DNA from: Dermanyssus gallinae
Lineage: Eukaryota > Arthropoda > Arachnida > Mesostigmata > Dermanyssidae
DNA length: 64,000 nt
Assembly: GCA_003439945.1 (NCBI GenBank)
Contig: QVRM01006419.1
Location: 1 to 64,000, forward strand
Direction of reading: 5' to 3'
Position numbers and translations under genes: made by a program. The notes under the pieces are model-generated. The model saw only the letters and a program-made list of their open reading frames with translations. It searched no databases and was not told where the DNA came from. Positions 33,666 through 45,895 of the stretch are shown piece after piece (positions within the stretch are counted from its first letter, which is position 1; every line of letters begins with the position of its first letter).

Positions 33666-34129
33666 TCATTGTTACTGTAGTGGTTATTTCTGTTACTGTG
33701 TTTCGGCTGCCGTGTCAAGCGGAGCGACCTGTTTTTGCCGTGACGCTGTTTGTTGTTTGTTCTTTTGGCTGGTGTATTCTGTCGGTCTGTCTATTCGTCT
33801 GTCTGTCCGCCTGTCAACGGTATCTGTCCATTGGCTGGCTAGTCGTCTCGCGTGGCTGGGCAGATCGGGCGCCGACCTGGCGCTACCTGCCGACACAATC
33901 AGATGCGGCCCGCGTGGGCTGCTTAGTGTAAGTAAATTGGTGTGTTTTATACACCGCGCAATGTGTATAAGTGTTTATGTGTGTGTGTCTATATGTGTAT
34001 ATGTGTGTGTGAGAGTGTGTGAGAGAGACCGACCAACCAAATACGTGAGCACGATGTTGTCTATCAGCCTGGGCATACGGAAATCAGCGACGGCCACGAC
34101 AAGTCCGCGATTCTCCATTGAGCGATCAC

Positions 34130-34130
<1 letters not shown>

Positions 34131-34170
<40 letters not shown>
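34131..34170. repeat. (CTAT)n microsatellite, about 10 units
   Basis: A pure CTAT run followed after a short gap by two more units. A second short CTAT cluster lies at 54940-54966. Confidence 0.95.
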
Positions 34171-34918
34171 GAGAACTATCTATCTCATAATCTACGCGAC
34201 ATTTAACATTATAGTGCGACTGTTGCCGGCCTGTAGAGGACGTGTATATATATATATATATATATTTATTTATATATACAAACATACTCATATATCTGCG
34301 ATCTTTTTCGGGCAAATAGTTCTAGCCGACCGTCGTCTCGGGGCAGTCGGCTTATCATTACTGTTGTCGTGGGCGGGGACGTGCACTCACCTGCTGAATA
34401 GCAAATTGAACACAAGCACATATACGAGCACATATAGTCTATAAGTGAATAGGCGAACAATTACTGAATGGTCGGAGAATCCAAACGAGTAAATAAATTG
34501 ATGGTGGGTTGGTCTGAGTGTCCGTTGTTGTTGTCGTTATTGACAACAAACTCGCTGATGAACAATCGATTGATCGCCACCACAGATTTTGACGCCTGGT
34601 CGCTCGCTTATCGCTTGTCGAGTAGAGAACTAACTGGGGTGATCTAGTCGTTGAAGCATGGAGATTTAGTTGAAGATCCGTAAAGTAGCACCGTCGCTGC
34701 GGCTGCTGTCATTAAAAATGACCGCGACGGAAACGAGAGCTACAACGACCATCGTAACAACAGCCAGAACAACACCAACCGAAAGAACAACATCAACAAC
34801 AATAACGGCAGAAGCAACAGCAACAACAAGAACAACATCAATAACGGCCGAAACAACAACAACATGAACAACGGCAGCAGCAACAACAATGAACGAAGAC
34901 AGCAATAACCTAGGGTAT

Positions 34919-35085
34919 CCCTAACAGTCCTGGTGGCAGCATAGCCGCTGACTCTCAGCGGTATGGTTTATCATCTATTCTCAAAATGAGCATCGCTCAA
35001 AGAAATGATGTTATAATATGGTGATAATGATGATAAACCATACCGCTGAGAGTCAGTGGCCATGCTGCCACAATGACTGTTAAGG
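34919..35085. mobile_element. Inverted pair of SINE-C-like units
   Basis: The left arm 34919-34975 and right arm 35029-35085 are reverse complements over about 57 bp (cores GACTCTCAGCGGTATGG and CCATACCGCTGAGAGTC). They are separated by 53 bp that contains GAGCATCGCTCAAAGAAAT. The left unit plus spacer matches the reverse complement of the SINE-C copy at 14105-14255. The right unit lacks the head. Either two copies inserted in opposite orientation or one copy folded back. Confidence 0.82.
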
Positions 35086-35100
35086 AAATATTTCGAATGA

Positions 35101-35191
35101 ATAGAATATAGAAAAAATTCTTCAGGATGCATAGAATATAGAAACAATTCTTCAGCACGCATAGAATATAGAAAAAAATTCTTCAGGGTGA
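35101..35191. repeat. 30-bp tandem repeat, three units
   Basis: Three consecutive units beginning ATAGAATATAGAAA and ending ATTCTTCAG plus 4 bases (35101-35130, 35131-35160, 35161-35191), differing at a few sites. Confidence 0.93.
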
Positions 35192-35204
35192 CAGCTCATT
35201 GCCT

Positions 35205-35505
35205 CCTCGTGGTCGAAGCTGCGGAAGTCCTCTTGATCAATGCCGAAGACCTCCACTTGATTAAAACCGCGGACCTCCTCTTGGTTGAAGCCGTGGGCCT
35301 CCTCCTCCTGGTCAAAGTCGACGACCTCCTCTTGGTTGAAGCCGCAGACCTTCTCGCGGTCAAAGCCGCGGGCCTCCTCTTGGTCAAGGTCGCGGACCTT
35401 CTCTTACTCAAAACCGCGAAACTCCTCTTGGTCGAAGCCTTAGACTTCCTCACGGTTGAAGCCGCGGATCTCCTTGCTGTCGAAGCCGCGAATCCCAAAC
35501 GGCTT
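35205..35505. repeat. 24-bp minisatellite, about 12 diverged units
   Basis: A 24-bp period with a core like GCCGCGGACCTCCTCTTGGT. Every unit is a multiple of three, so the array is open on both strands. The plus strand gives an eight-residue motif of the form LLLVEAAD with variants, and the minus strand gives a lysine/arginine/serine-rich repeat. It lies within a plus-strand frame 35188-35592. I see no start context, splice site or neighbouring exon, so coding is unproven. Confidence 0.85.
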
Positions 35506-35599
35506 AAGCCGTGCGCTGCCTTTTTGGAATCACTAGAGGATTCCTCCTGCCGTTTTTCACTAGCTAGCCGCCCGCCGTTGCAATTCCCCTAAGCAGAGG

Positions 35600-35779
35600 T
35601 GCATCTTTGGGTTCGCTGTTGTTGTGGGTCTTGCTGCTGCTGCAGCTGCTGCTGCCATTCTCGCCGCGTCTCATTATTGGTCAGTTGATTTAGAGTTGAC
35701 TGGTTGATCCGCTGTTGGCGTCGCCATGGCCGTCGTCGCAATTGTTACTGTTGTTGTTGTTGTTGTGTTGTTGTTGTTT

Positions 35780-35813
<34 letters not shown>

Positions 35814-36826
35814 GTTGTTGGAACTTGTCGCCGAATGCTTCAATTAGCTCTGCCAGCATCGAATGATTCTGTGGCGGGCCGCGCTACCCGCTACTACAAC
35901 AACAACAACAACAACAGCAACACCACAACAAATCGCGCCATTGCGCCACCGTGCATCAATCTCGTCGGGCCAGAACAAGAAGAAAAAAAACAATAACAAC
36001 AAAATTGTTTCTTGTCGTTTACGACCATCGTGACCGCAACAGAAACAGCAGCAGCAGCAGAAGGCCCAATGGTAGTAGTGATGGGAGTAGCTGACAAAGT
36101 AGTCGTAGTCATAGTATTGGCTCTCTAGTAGAAACTGCTGTAGTCAAAATATTAGTAGCCGTAGTAGAGCAGTAGTTACCGAACAAAAAAACCAACATTG
36201 CCAACCATTAAATTCGCGAGTTTCGTAGCGTCAGCGCCACGCTACCATTGGAATAGATTGATTGCGGTGAAAATTGTAACATGCAGGTCCCTTCACATTA
36301 TCTCGCTGTGTCACGTCTCTCTCTCTCTCTCTCTCTCTAACGCGCTCGCTAGCCAGCTCTTTGTCTCGCTCTCTCTCTCTCTCTACATATATATTTTTCT
36401 GGCTTCTGATTGACCTTCCTGTTTCGCTTTTTCCATTGTTGACCGCTCGTTTATTTATTCTCTTTACCTCTGTATGTGTGTGTGTGTGTTTGCGTGTACG
36501 GCATTCGTTTGTTCCGGTTCATCTGTTTGCTTGCAAAATTGATACATTTTTCTTCTATTTTCTTTGTCATGCAGCACATTTCGCTCTCCCTTTAGTTCAC
36601 GTCTATTCGGCCAGTGTTTTCTTCTTTTTTGGGCTTGCCTGTCTGTCCGTCCGTCTGTCCGGCCGCCCGTCTGTCTGTTTATTCGAATTCTATTAGTCGA
36701 TTCGCCTCCTCCGTAGCGGTTGTCACATGTCACACCGGCTGACAAGATTTATACAGCTGTTTACAGAAGTCACGTAAAAATCTTCTTTGTTACTGCTCTA
36801 CACTGCTTGTTTTATGATTGCGTATT

Positions 36827-36893
<67 letters not shown>

Positions 36894-38080
36894 AGCAACT
36901 GTTTAACATTTGGCTTACCTATGTAGTGCATGTTTTATAGCTACATGTGTAAACGCTACACGTGTCGGAACGTTGATCTGGTGTCTGTTGAGCATAACAG
37001 ATCAGATATATATATATATATATATACTGTCATCACATAAAGGGTTGTGTGATTTATACGTCGAATCACTCAGCATTGTAAGAGTTGCACAAGAACATCT
37101 TTTATGATCGGGGATGTAGCCTCTGCCTTTAGTGTATGTACTGTTGACAGCGCGACAGGTAATTGAAAAGCTCTGTGCTCGGCAAGGTTGTTTCATATTT
37201 GAGTCTCTTAAGCCAGAGAGCCGCAAGCGATTTTCGGAAAGCTTTGTGTAGACAAATGTAGAATCCAAGCGTGTTGAGCACTTTAAAAACCTGAATAGTA
37301 TGAAAAATATGCAGTGACGCGTCTATGACATTGGTAGTGTAAAGATCAAATTTAGAGTCAGGTAGTCTGCATATTTAAAGTGCCTGACACCGGAAGGTTC
37401 CCACTCAAAACAAAAATCGTGTACAGAAAGGAATATACAGCTCTGCTATACACGATTCTCGTTTGATGTCGCGAGTATCCTTGATTAAGTTAGTCATATA
37501 TATATAATAGGACAGGGTGAAGCCAGCTTTCGTAAAGCGAGTACATGGCTTTCCGTCGAATTCACCAAACAGATACCCAGTGAATTTTATTTATTATCAC
37601 CAGCTATGACTAACCACGACGGATGTGGCTATGTACTGGGAGCAGTGCCAATAATAATTGTATAGCTCAAGCTAAGTTGAGACCAGCCCCTTCGAAAGCG
37701 CCGCTTGAACTTGATTGGCTTCACCAACAAACGACAGATGACTCTAACAGTCTTCCAAGAAAGCTGTCTTGTTGCAGCCGGCAGGTGGGGTAGTGGCACC
37801 AACTTCCTCGTTCTGCAGGAAGGGCATAGATGAAAACTATAAATGCCCTGTTTCACCTCACCGACTGTATTAGATCCGTGTCGCTCTCTCAGGTCCGGCG
37901 TAAATACTCATAGCCCGTTTTTACCATGTGTGCCCTATATATTAAGTCCATATTCACATATGCACTTCCAACCGACATGATTAGAAGCGAATATGCAAAA
38001 TGAAACCCATGTTACACCCAATAGCCGCACAAAAACATAAAATAACGATCTGTAAATGTTTCACGTTTGTTCATCATACA
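35600..38080. other. No gene seen; GTT, CT and TA simple repeats
   Basis: Holds (TTG)n at about 35744-35818, (CT)n at 36317-36338, (TA)n at 36831-36890 (about 30 units) and (TA)n at 37005-37025. Open frames overlap these repeats and carry no domain. Confidence 0.55.
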
Positions 38081-38099
38081 TTTGTAGTATGGTACTATC

Positions 38100-40130
38100 T
38101 TTATGTACAATTTTGTCGGCTAACAATATCGTGTACACTTAATTGTAATGACGATGCTTTGTTAAACGAACAATTGAGTATGTGGTTACGTCCGATATTA
38201 ATTTCTCCACAATGTTTGCATGAGCATTCGCCGATTTGACACAAATTTGATAGAAATGATGGTGGCCATGCCATGTCGTTCGGCATATTTATTTAGATGT
38301 ATTTCTCAGTGATGCACATTTCCATCTATCATTGCAAAAAGCAGGCCCCCGACATAGAGGCCCATTCCAAATATCATGTAGCGATTTTCTCTAAATCCAG
38401 TGTAGACTTCTAAGGTTTGTGTACTAAACGAAATCTTTCCTAGTACAACATTTTTTATAATGTATGTTCGTGGCATATTTCCAGTGTAAGCGTAGCTAAT
38501 GCCTCCTTTGGCAATCCCAACGTGTGCTTTTCGACGTAAGATTTAACCTTATCTATGTTTTTAACTGGCATTGCAAAATACGGGGCAATTGCGTGACGAT
38601 AATATATATTTATTAGGCCATTTTTCTATTAGAAAAGAGTTTAGCGCAATGTTTAGCTCTATGTTAGTAACGTCTCCCACTAGAATCATGGCCGCAATGG
38701 TCTTGCTACGCATCTGCTTCTATTCGTCTGCTGAATGACATTGTAGTGGCGTCACCTGTTATTTCTAGATAGCAAAAAGTGATTGACGAGTTTAATATTT
38801 ACTCCGTCGGTCATACGGCACCGATTGTCTGCGGCTTACGGTCTGTCTCGCATAAATCGTGGTACCTTCGTTTTGGCGAAGTTGATTATCAGTTGTTTGT
38901 TTTTTTTTCACACCAATCTTAGAGCTCTCGTAGATAATACTGCAGGTGTTTTCGTGTCTTTGCTAGAACTACTCAGTGTGGACGACCAGCGTAAAACTCT
39001 TGCTGAAAACATTCTATTCTCTACATGGCTTCTGCGTATCTCATGATGAACGGCGGCGAAGATCGAAAATGAGTGCGCTTATTTCTGAACATGGGTGGCT
39101 CTGTAACATTCGTATCGTCGAAACAAGTAGCGCAGATCTCTAACATTCAGCCGCAGCAGAAGACTCGACCATTTATCCAATGATCTGGTGCGGACGAGAG
39201 GGTAATCGACTTCATTTAGTACCCAATGCGCCCCTTCAAAGCACACATGACAACCAAACGATTGATCTGGCTGCACATGAGTTTTCTGAGATCCGCGTGG
39301 ACCCTCAGGTTCGTCAGCAAAAAATGCGTGCGTCGCGTTTACATTTCTGAGAGCGTTTGCCAAGCCAGCAATATACAGTATGAAGAAACACGTGCTTTCA
39401 GTGTCACTCTGAACGACTTTAGTTCTCTGTGCAACTGGCCTTAATTGCAACTGACATAATCGTAGCCTCGTAGTCTCTGATAGTAATTAAGTTCATTTGG
39501 AACACGCCACGTATAAAATTATACGTAGTCAGCCCTCTAGTCCAGAATATACATTTTTGCACCCATTGCAAAAAAGTAACTATTTAGGTGCTCTTTCAAG
39601 GAGTTTGTCGCTTCTAACGCAGTCGAATGCAGTTTCAAATTTGATCAAAGCGGCATATGTTATCACTGTTGACTGACTCTGGTGGCTCTTTACGTGATCT
39701 AACAGAAAGGCAACATCATCAGACGTAGATCGTTCTCATAGGAGTTGTTCGCGTGCGTGGCAAAATTGGGCCTACCGCGTCAGATAAGCGTTATACAGCG
39801 AGTGAACATTTAATTTTAGAAACGACGCAAATTCGTGCAATTCCGCAGCAGTTAGTTAGGTCGGCTGCTTCACACTTAATTTTGTGGATTGGCTGCAAAA
39901 AAAAACATTTTTTCCAGTATTCGGGTATTTGGCCGTTGCGTAGGCATGCATTCTTCAGTGGAATTATTTGTGGACTTATTGTGTGGAATTATATATATAT
40001 GTTCATTGACAATTTGGTCGGGACCTGCAGATTTATCTTTTTTTGGATTTGATTACTTTGGCGATCTCTTCTTCTGTAAGTGCTCGGTAATTCTAGGTAG
40101 TTTCCATCGGAGGTAGTACGAGGTTACCAC
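38100..40130 (-). pseudogene. Decayed LINE with most RT motifs
   Basis: Reading the minus strand from about 40130 down, in shifting frames: DKSAGPDQIVNEHI (the KS.GPD motif of LINE RT), GQIPEYWKKC and QPIHKIKCEAADLTNCCGIA, TSDDVAFLLDHV, then AALIKFETAFDCVRSDKLLE (catalytic FD.E.AFD.V block), then STCFFILYIAGLANAL and HAFFADE (FADD box mutated). Towards 38100-38290 it ends with CKHCGEINIGRNHILNCSF, resembling the C..CG...H.L..C end motif of some APE-type LINEs. Stops and frameshifts are scattered throughout. It is an old insertion and differs in sequence from the other LINEs in the window. I do not assign a clade. Confidence 0.72.
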
Positions 40131-40583
40131 AGTGTTACGCGTAATATTAAGTATCCATTGACTTTCACTATTTAATAGTGCTCATTATTTTGGTGGAGTG
40201 GGTCATTTTGGAGGGAGTATCTTCGGTTTTGTAGCACTCTGCTGTACGCGTATTACGCGCTGAATGATGCCATATGCTTGTTTAATTTATTTAAAATTCC
40301 GTACATGCTATTTTTTTCGTTGTATACACCAATCTAACATACTTGTATACACATATATGTAAATATCTATAACACAATATAAAACGTATATCACAAAGCA
40401 CATTTACACATTCCAAAAGCGGCAAACAAGATGTATAAATAAAACATCAGGTACCTGGTGCGCAATGTTTAAGAAAGTTATGTCAAATGTACACGCTTAA
40501 CGAGTTTTAATGATGCTAGGCACCGAATATTCCTTCTCGACGCTTAGAAGCGGCCAAAAAGATCACAAGATGTTTCAAGCACA

Positions 40584-40587
<4 letters not shown>

Positions 40588-40651
<64 letters not shown>
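40588..40651. repeat. (TA)n left of FB-B
   Basis: A TA run of about 64 bp, separated by 9 bp (CTACATATA) from the left terminus of FB-B. Confidence 0.95.
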
Positions 40652-40653
<2 letters not shown>

Positions 40654-40660
40654 ACATATA

Positions 40661-41465
40661 CAGGGTCATTCATATCGTTGTGCACGCATTTCGAGGTTTG
40701 ATAGAACTCGGCAAGAAATTAAGTTTTCATCATTTTCGTATCAAGGTGATGGTGCTGCGTTACGTAGTTGTCAAGTCACTAAGCTTTTTCGACAGTCATA
40801 GTTGTTATGTTTTACGTGCAAGTTTTCACGTTCAGAACCGTAAAAAATTGCCAAGACGTTTCCGCCCCCTCCTTCCACTAGGAACATTTATTCTCTTGTT
40901 GAGTTCTACCAAACCTCAAAATATGTACCTAACTTTCTCATACGCCCTATGGAAATATGCATGCCTTCGCTTTCGATATGGCTATCGAAAAAGCTTAGTG
41001 ACTTGACAACTACGTAACGCAGCACCATCACCTTGATACGAAAATGATGGGCATTGAATTGGCTATTGCGTGAGAGTGCTCTTTCGGACGTAGGTTTTTG
41101 GTCGCAATGAAAAAATTTCACGATTTTTCATGAAAAGGCGTTAACGTAAAATATCGACTTTTCATGACTTTCCTTAATCTGGGTATTAGCTTTTTGCTAC
41201 GCAAGCTAGTGAAGTGTCTTCCGTTGTGCAGAATTTTCCTCCGAACACACCGGTGTAATCGGTTCCTTCATGCGTTGACTGGTTCTCCCGCAAACAGAGA
41301 TTTCGCACAACTATGTAGGAAAAAAAGGCAGAAAAACTACTTTTATAAACTTCACTCTCTCTCCTAAACAAGACGTTTTTACGTCTTCCCTCCATAGGGA
41401 AAACTTATTTTCTTGCCGAGTTCTATCAAACCTCGAAATGCGTGCACAACGATATGAATGACCCT
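40661..41465. mobile_element. Foldback element FB-B with perfect terminal inverted repeats
   Basis: An 805-bp element starting CAGGGTCATTCATATCG and ending with the exact reverse complement. The first 58 bp pair perfectly and about 67 bp pair with one mismatch. Both sides are TATA-rich. Inside, a second inverted pair (about 40725-40797 and 40981-41052, roughly 70 bp, nearly exact) contains the string TCAAGGTGATGGTGCTGCG. A diverged copy of the terminal region (TTGTTGAGTTCTACC...) occurs at about 40893-40930. So the element looks like one foldback nested in, or recombined with, another. It has no transposase; the mirrored ORFs on both strands are consequences of the palindrome. Confidence 0.92.
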
Positions 41466-41469
41466 GTAT

Positions 41470-43032
41470 ATATGTATATATAAGAGTCAAAATTATCGTC
41501 CTTCTACACTCACTTCCTTGTGCAATGAGAGAGGTCCCTGATAAGACATTAGTGTGCAGCTTACAATACCTTTTTGCCCTTCCATTTCTTCTATTCTGAT
41601 TGCTGCAGTCGGTCTAGTGCTAGTCTAAACATGTACAGACAAGAAGAGAGGAACAACAAAGAGATGACGAACGAGATGGAGCTCAAAGAAGCTTCGCTTT
41701 CCGCTTTCTCCCGGTTTAATCAAAACGTGGGGTATAGTCAATCTACCACCTACAATGGAATTGTTTTGCTTTTCGATCGGACCGACCATCATCTTGTGCT
41801 TGCAGCCTTGTTTGTTTGGGTGTTTGTTAGAAGTTGGTTAGCTGCAGCCACCACCGCCGACCAGCCAGTCAGCCAGCTGTCAGTCGTTGAAACGGCTCTA
41901 TTTCGGTCTCATAGCGTCGAAAAAGGATGATTTCCGTATTGGTTTCCGTTACGGCCTCATGAGGCCGCCGAGCGTGCGTGCGTGACACGGACGACCAACG
42001 TCGAAATCATCGTTAGATCTGCTTCTCGAGGCCGCAGCCCGCAACTCTCCCATCGTTGCAACTTCGGCTTTTTAGCATGGTGGGGGTCACGCTTTCTCTC
42101 CCTTCCCATCTCCCCATCTCTCTCTCCTCTCGCCCGCTCTTGCCTCTGGTTTCCCTTTTCCTCTCTCTTTTTGTCCCTCTCTCTCTCTCTCTCTCTCTCC
42201 ATCTACCCAGTTGTCTAGCACTCTATAGACGGAGGCAGAAGGAGGAAAGCGGGGGGCACTGAAACCTCAGGCGAACTCTAAGACAGACGACGGAGCGCTG
42301 TGTTCTCCGCACAAACTCTTCTCGCCCGTGCCGAGCCCGAGTTGGTCGAGTTGCTGGGTTGGCCTTCGACCCGTGGAGTTTGGTTCAATGTTGATAGCCC
42401 TCGACGAGGACGATCTGAAGGCTGCAGCCGGGTAGGTTTGTAGCAGAGGCATATACTACTACTTTCCACCCACCTCTCTGCACCCCCATCTATCCATACA
42501 CACAGCACACGCCCACACACGACCTAGTAAGGGCCCCAATGTGTTGTTCCTCATGCGGCCAACTAACCGGTTGGTTCGATCATGCCGTCGGTTGCTGCGC
42601 TGCCGTAACGTCACTGTTGAATCGACTCGGCGACTGACTCACTCCCGGGCATCGCCGTCGGCGGATCGGAACACCGCCGCAATATCTCGAAGTAGATTCT
42701 TCAATTTGTCCAATGAATCTTGTCCCGGCGGCCGGACGGCCGGCACTGTGTCATAAAAACGACGCTACCAAAACAAACACGGCGGTTCGCTGTTGTATCG
42801 ATAGAGATTGACTAAACCTTAAACAGGCAAATTGCGGTGGGTAGACCTGGTAGTAGCAGAAGTAGCTGCTGTTGTTGATGTTACATTGTACCATTACAGC
42901 TTTGTAAGGCAACCGGCCTCCAAAGAAGTTCTCGGAACCTCGTACCTCCGACGTGTACGGACCTCTCTATCAAGGTTTCTTATAGGAAAAATACCTACAC
43001 GTTTTGCTAGCGTGATATTTGTAATAAAACGT

Positions 43033-43063
<31 letters not shown>

Positions 43064-43960
43064 TTGACTCGTCCAACGCAAAAAAAAACAAGCACTTGCA
43101 AGGATAGAAAAGGGTTCTTTACTCAACAGAAGAGGCTGTAGGCTGCTTCTATTTCGAAGATTCCTGTGCCTACGATCAATCAGCCGCCCTATCTCCTATT
43201 AAAAAAAATCGACTTTCAGTCAATGAAAGGTTGCTGAATTTTATTGTGCACCTCCTTGAAGACGATTTTTTAGCTGCAAAGTTTTTGACCACTTACGATA
43301 AATCATTGTCGGATGGTACAAGGCTTGAGAAAGCAGACATATGTTCGATGAGCTGCGGTACAGACCGTTAATTTGGCGACGGCAAAGACGACCGACAAGG
43401 GATCCCGCGTTGCCTTTAGCCTATTTCCCAAAAAAGAGTAATTCTCCAACATCCTTCCACTGACTATTTATTAAGTTCCTTACGAGACATCATAGTTGTT
43501 GGCACTAAGACGCTAGTGACCACCACTAGCTGATAGGGAATTCAGTTTCGCTAGCAAACTACAATTTTTGTTTTTTGCTCAACCTGGCACACTTAAATCG
43601 GCAGATTTACCTGGCGAAACCTACAAACTTACAAGTTTATGCTATAACCCAAACCGAACTTTACATATTTTGAACATATTTGTGGGAATATGAATAAACA
43701 ATTGTACACATGGGTGCTTTTCGCCATTAAGCATTTGTTAAGTTATTTTTTTTTAGGTTGCTAGGTGTTTCTGCTATGTTTCAAACGTCGTTGCGCCTAC
43801 GCGGCTGCACTTCGTCGACTTCACCTAGTCTTCCTGCTCTAGTCGCAAAAATGAAACTTCACTTGATGATTGGTCCACAGTCACGACCGCCATCAAGCGT
43901 GTTTTAACCAAGAAAGAACGAGTTATCCGCATGCGCATGTCGACGCCCTCTCCGGCTATG
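41470..43960. other. No gene seen; CT repeats and (TA)n
   Basis: Includes (CT)n at about 42175-42200 and (TA)n at 43034-43060. The stretch 42000-42750 is relatively GC-rich. Short frames here have no recognised domain. Confidence 0.5.
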
Positions 43961-43969
43961 GGGGGCTAT

Positions 43970-44179
43970 TACACCCCTCTTAGTAGTTTGTAGTAATGCT
44001 AACAGGACTTCCCTGCTGGGGGGAACGGGGACATAACTGGTTTTTAGTGAGTTGGAACCCCACACTACAGGCCCACACTTGCAGCTGAGGACAATCCTCA
44101 GCTGCAAGTGTGGGCCGGTCCAATCCAGTGGTGACCGTGTGTGGGTTTCGCATTTTCAAGTAAGTTCTCTCAAAAAAAA
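43970..44179 (+). mobile_element. SINE-D copy carrying an internal perfect hairpin
   Basis: Plus-strand version of SINE-D. CCCTGCTGGGGGGAACGG, then TTTTTAGTGAGTTGGAACCCC and CACACTAC, then CCAGTGGTGACCGTGTGTGG, GCATTTT and an A8 tail at 44172-44179. The strings occur in the same order as in the copy at 7502-7705. Between CACACTAC and the 3' part lies a 47-bp hairpin (44070-44116) absent from the other copies. No clear target duplication was found. Confidence 0.7.
44070..44116. repeat. Perfect 22-bp inverted repeat with 3-nt loop
   Basis: Arms 44070-44091 (GGCCCACACTTGCAGC...) and 44095-44116 are exact complements around CAA. The geometry (3-nt loop) matches the hairpin at 10210-10248. Confidence 0.95.
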
Positions 44180-44184
44180 CACAA

Positions 44185-44310
44185 GTCGTTGCGAATGTTT
44201 GTTCACACGTTATTTAAAATGGTAGGATCTCTACGTGTATGTATATATATATCTTTATATAATTTTTTTGTTATCGGATCTGCTTCTCCGGACGGCAAAT
44301 TTATTCAAAT

Positions 44311-44346
<36 letters not shown>

Positions 44347-45856
44347 AATATTGTGATGATTTATTATTCATTTACAATACGTTTGCACACTCGGCAGTGC
44401 TCGCCTTCACTTATACATAATATACATTACTGAATACTAAGGTAGTTCATCGTCTCGTCTGGCTGATGTTTGACAGCTAAAAAGTGAGCTCGTTTTTATG
44501 TCTACGTATGGCACACATAGTGATATTTCCTGTATTCCTCCAGCTCTTTCATCATGGTTGATCAGCTGAAAGCAAGTATTAGGCAAATATTAAGTGCAAA
44601 TAAATCGTTTTTACGGAACTTTCTGCATAAGACAGGGGTAAAATGGGAAGCACAACGGAAGATTGGAGACCTTCCTGTTTGAAAATTAGGCGTTTTGACA
44701 CAATTTGTTTTAATTATTTCTAGATTTCTAGTTAAAGGACGGTAAGTCAACTTTTAAGTAAAGTTACTTAAAAACGTTTGTAATAATAAAGAAGTTGTCC
44801 AATTTATAGTAGACAAATGGCATTCGCGTTTGCGCTGTACGCCTATTGTATCATGGCGGTTCATGGTGCTTCCGTCTGCACAGCATCTACTCGGATACAT
44901 CACCGTTTAGCTGGCTTGCAAGTATCTCAACACGGATAACACGACAACGGAGGCTATGAAATACTGATGCAAACGTTTTTAGCTAGATTCGTTATCCTCA
45001 CTTCTACTAAACAAACTTTGTAGCTCGTAAATGCTTTTGGATGCTTTGAACTGAAGCATCTACTCTAAGATGGCAAGCTTTCTTGCTAATGGAGAAGACG
45101 CTGTGTCAGACTCTAACTGCACTCTTTATAGATGCATGTAGTCTGGGACGCCTTTTATTCAGCCCTGCCGTTGGCCTCTTCAATATGAAGATTCTGCATA
45201 TAGTAGACCTTTTTCAATTTTGAACAAAGTACCAGATAGGATCTTGTTCGACTTGCAACAAGCGTGTGCACTGTCGTGATGATCATCCTCTATATGTAGT
45301 TGCCTTAGAAAGGCCACGACGACCAGAATGCTGCGCAACGGGCTTTTTAATGAATCTGCGTGGACTTTTAGAAAAAAACAAAATCATTAAAGGTAATAAA
45401 AATAAAGTAGTGTCCAAGAGTAAAGGGCTAAAAAGACTTACGCGGAATCTAGGGATTTGATAGTTATTAATAGTTAAAATATGTGTAGACACTAAGTAAG
45501 AAGTACGCAGCCATTGCCGTCCGTTCTGTATTTTAGCGAGCTCTTACAAGTTGTCCATTTTAGGCTTTGCATAATATGAATTTCAGTCGGGTATCCTTTA
45601 GAAGATGCTGCTCTATTGACTGAGCGTAATTTCATCGTGTGTACTAGTTAATGTGTACAAAGTAGTGTAACTATATCTATCTGTTAAACGTGGTGTAAGG
45701 CTCTTCCAGGAGAAGCACTCTTACATCACGCAGACGAGCGGGAGATAGGCAGACATCGAGTGAAAGCTTCGCCGCCGAATGCTGCGAAACAAAGGCCTGA
45801 TTTTCTGTTTTCGTTTAGACTATACACAAAAGCTATACATACAAGATAAGGTTGAA

Positions 45857-45860
<4 letters not shown>
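44185..45860. other. No gene seen
   Basis: AT-rich, with (TA)n at about 44312-44343. No recognisable coding or mobile element. Confidence 0.45.

Positions 45861-45861
<1 letters not shown>

Positions 45862-45894
<33 letters not shown>
45862..45894. repeat. (TA)n at the truncation point of a LINE copy
   Basis: The TA run ends exactly where the lineage-B fragment at 45896 begins. Confidence 0.95.

Positions 45895-45895
<1 letters not shown>

Noticed and set aside
40680..41121. Identical peptides predicted on both strands (KVMVLRYVVVKSLSFFDSH)
   Set aside because: Produced by the internal inverted repeat of FB-B, not by two genes.
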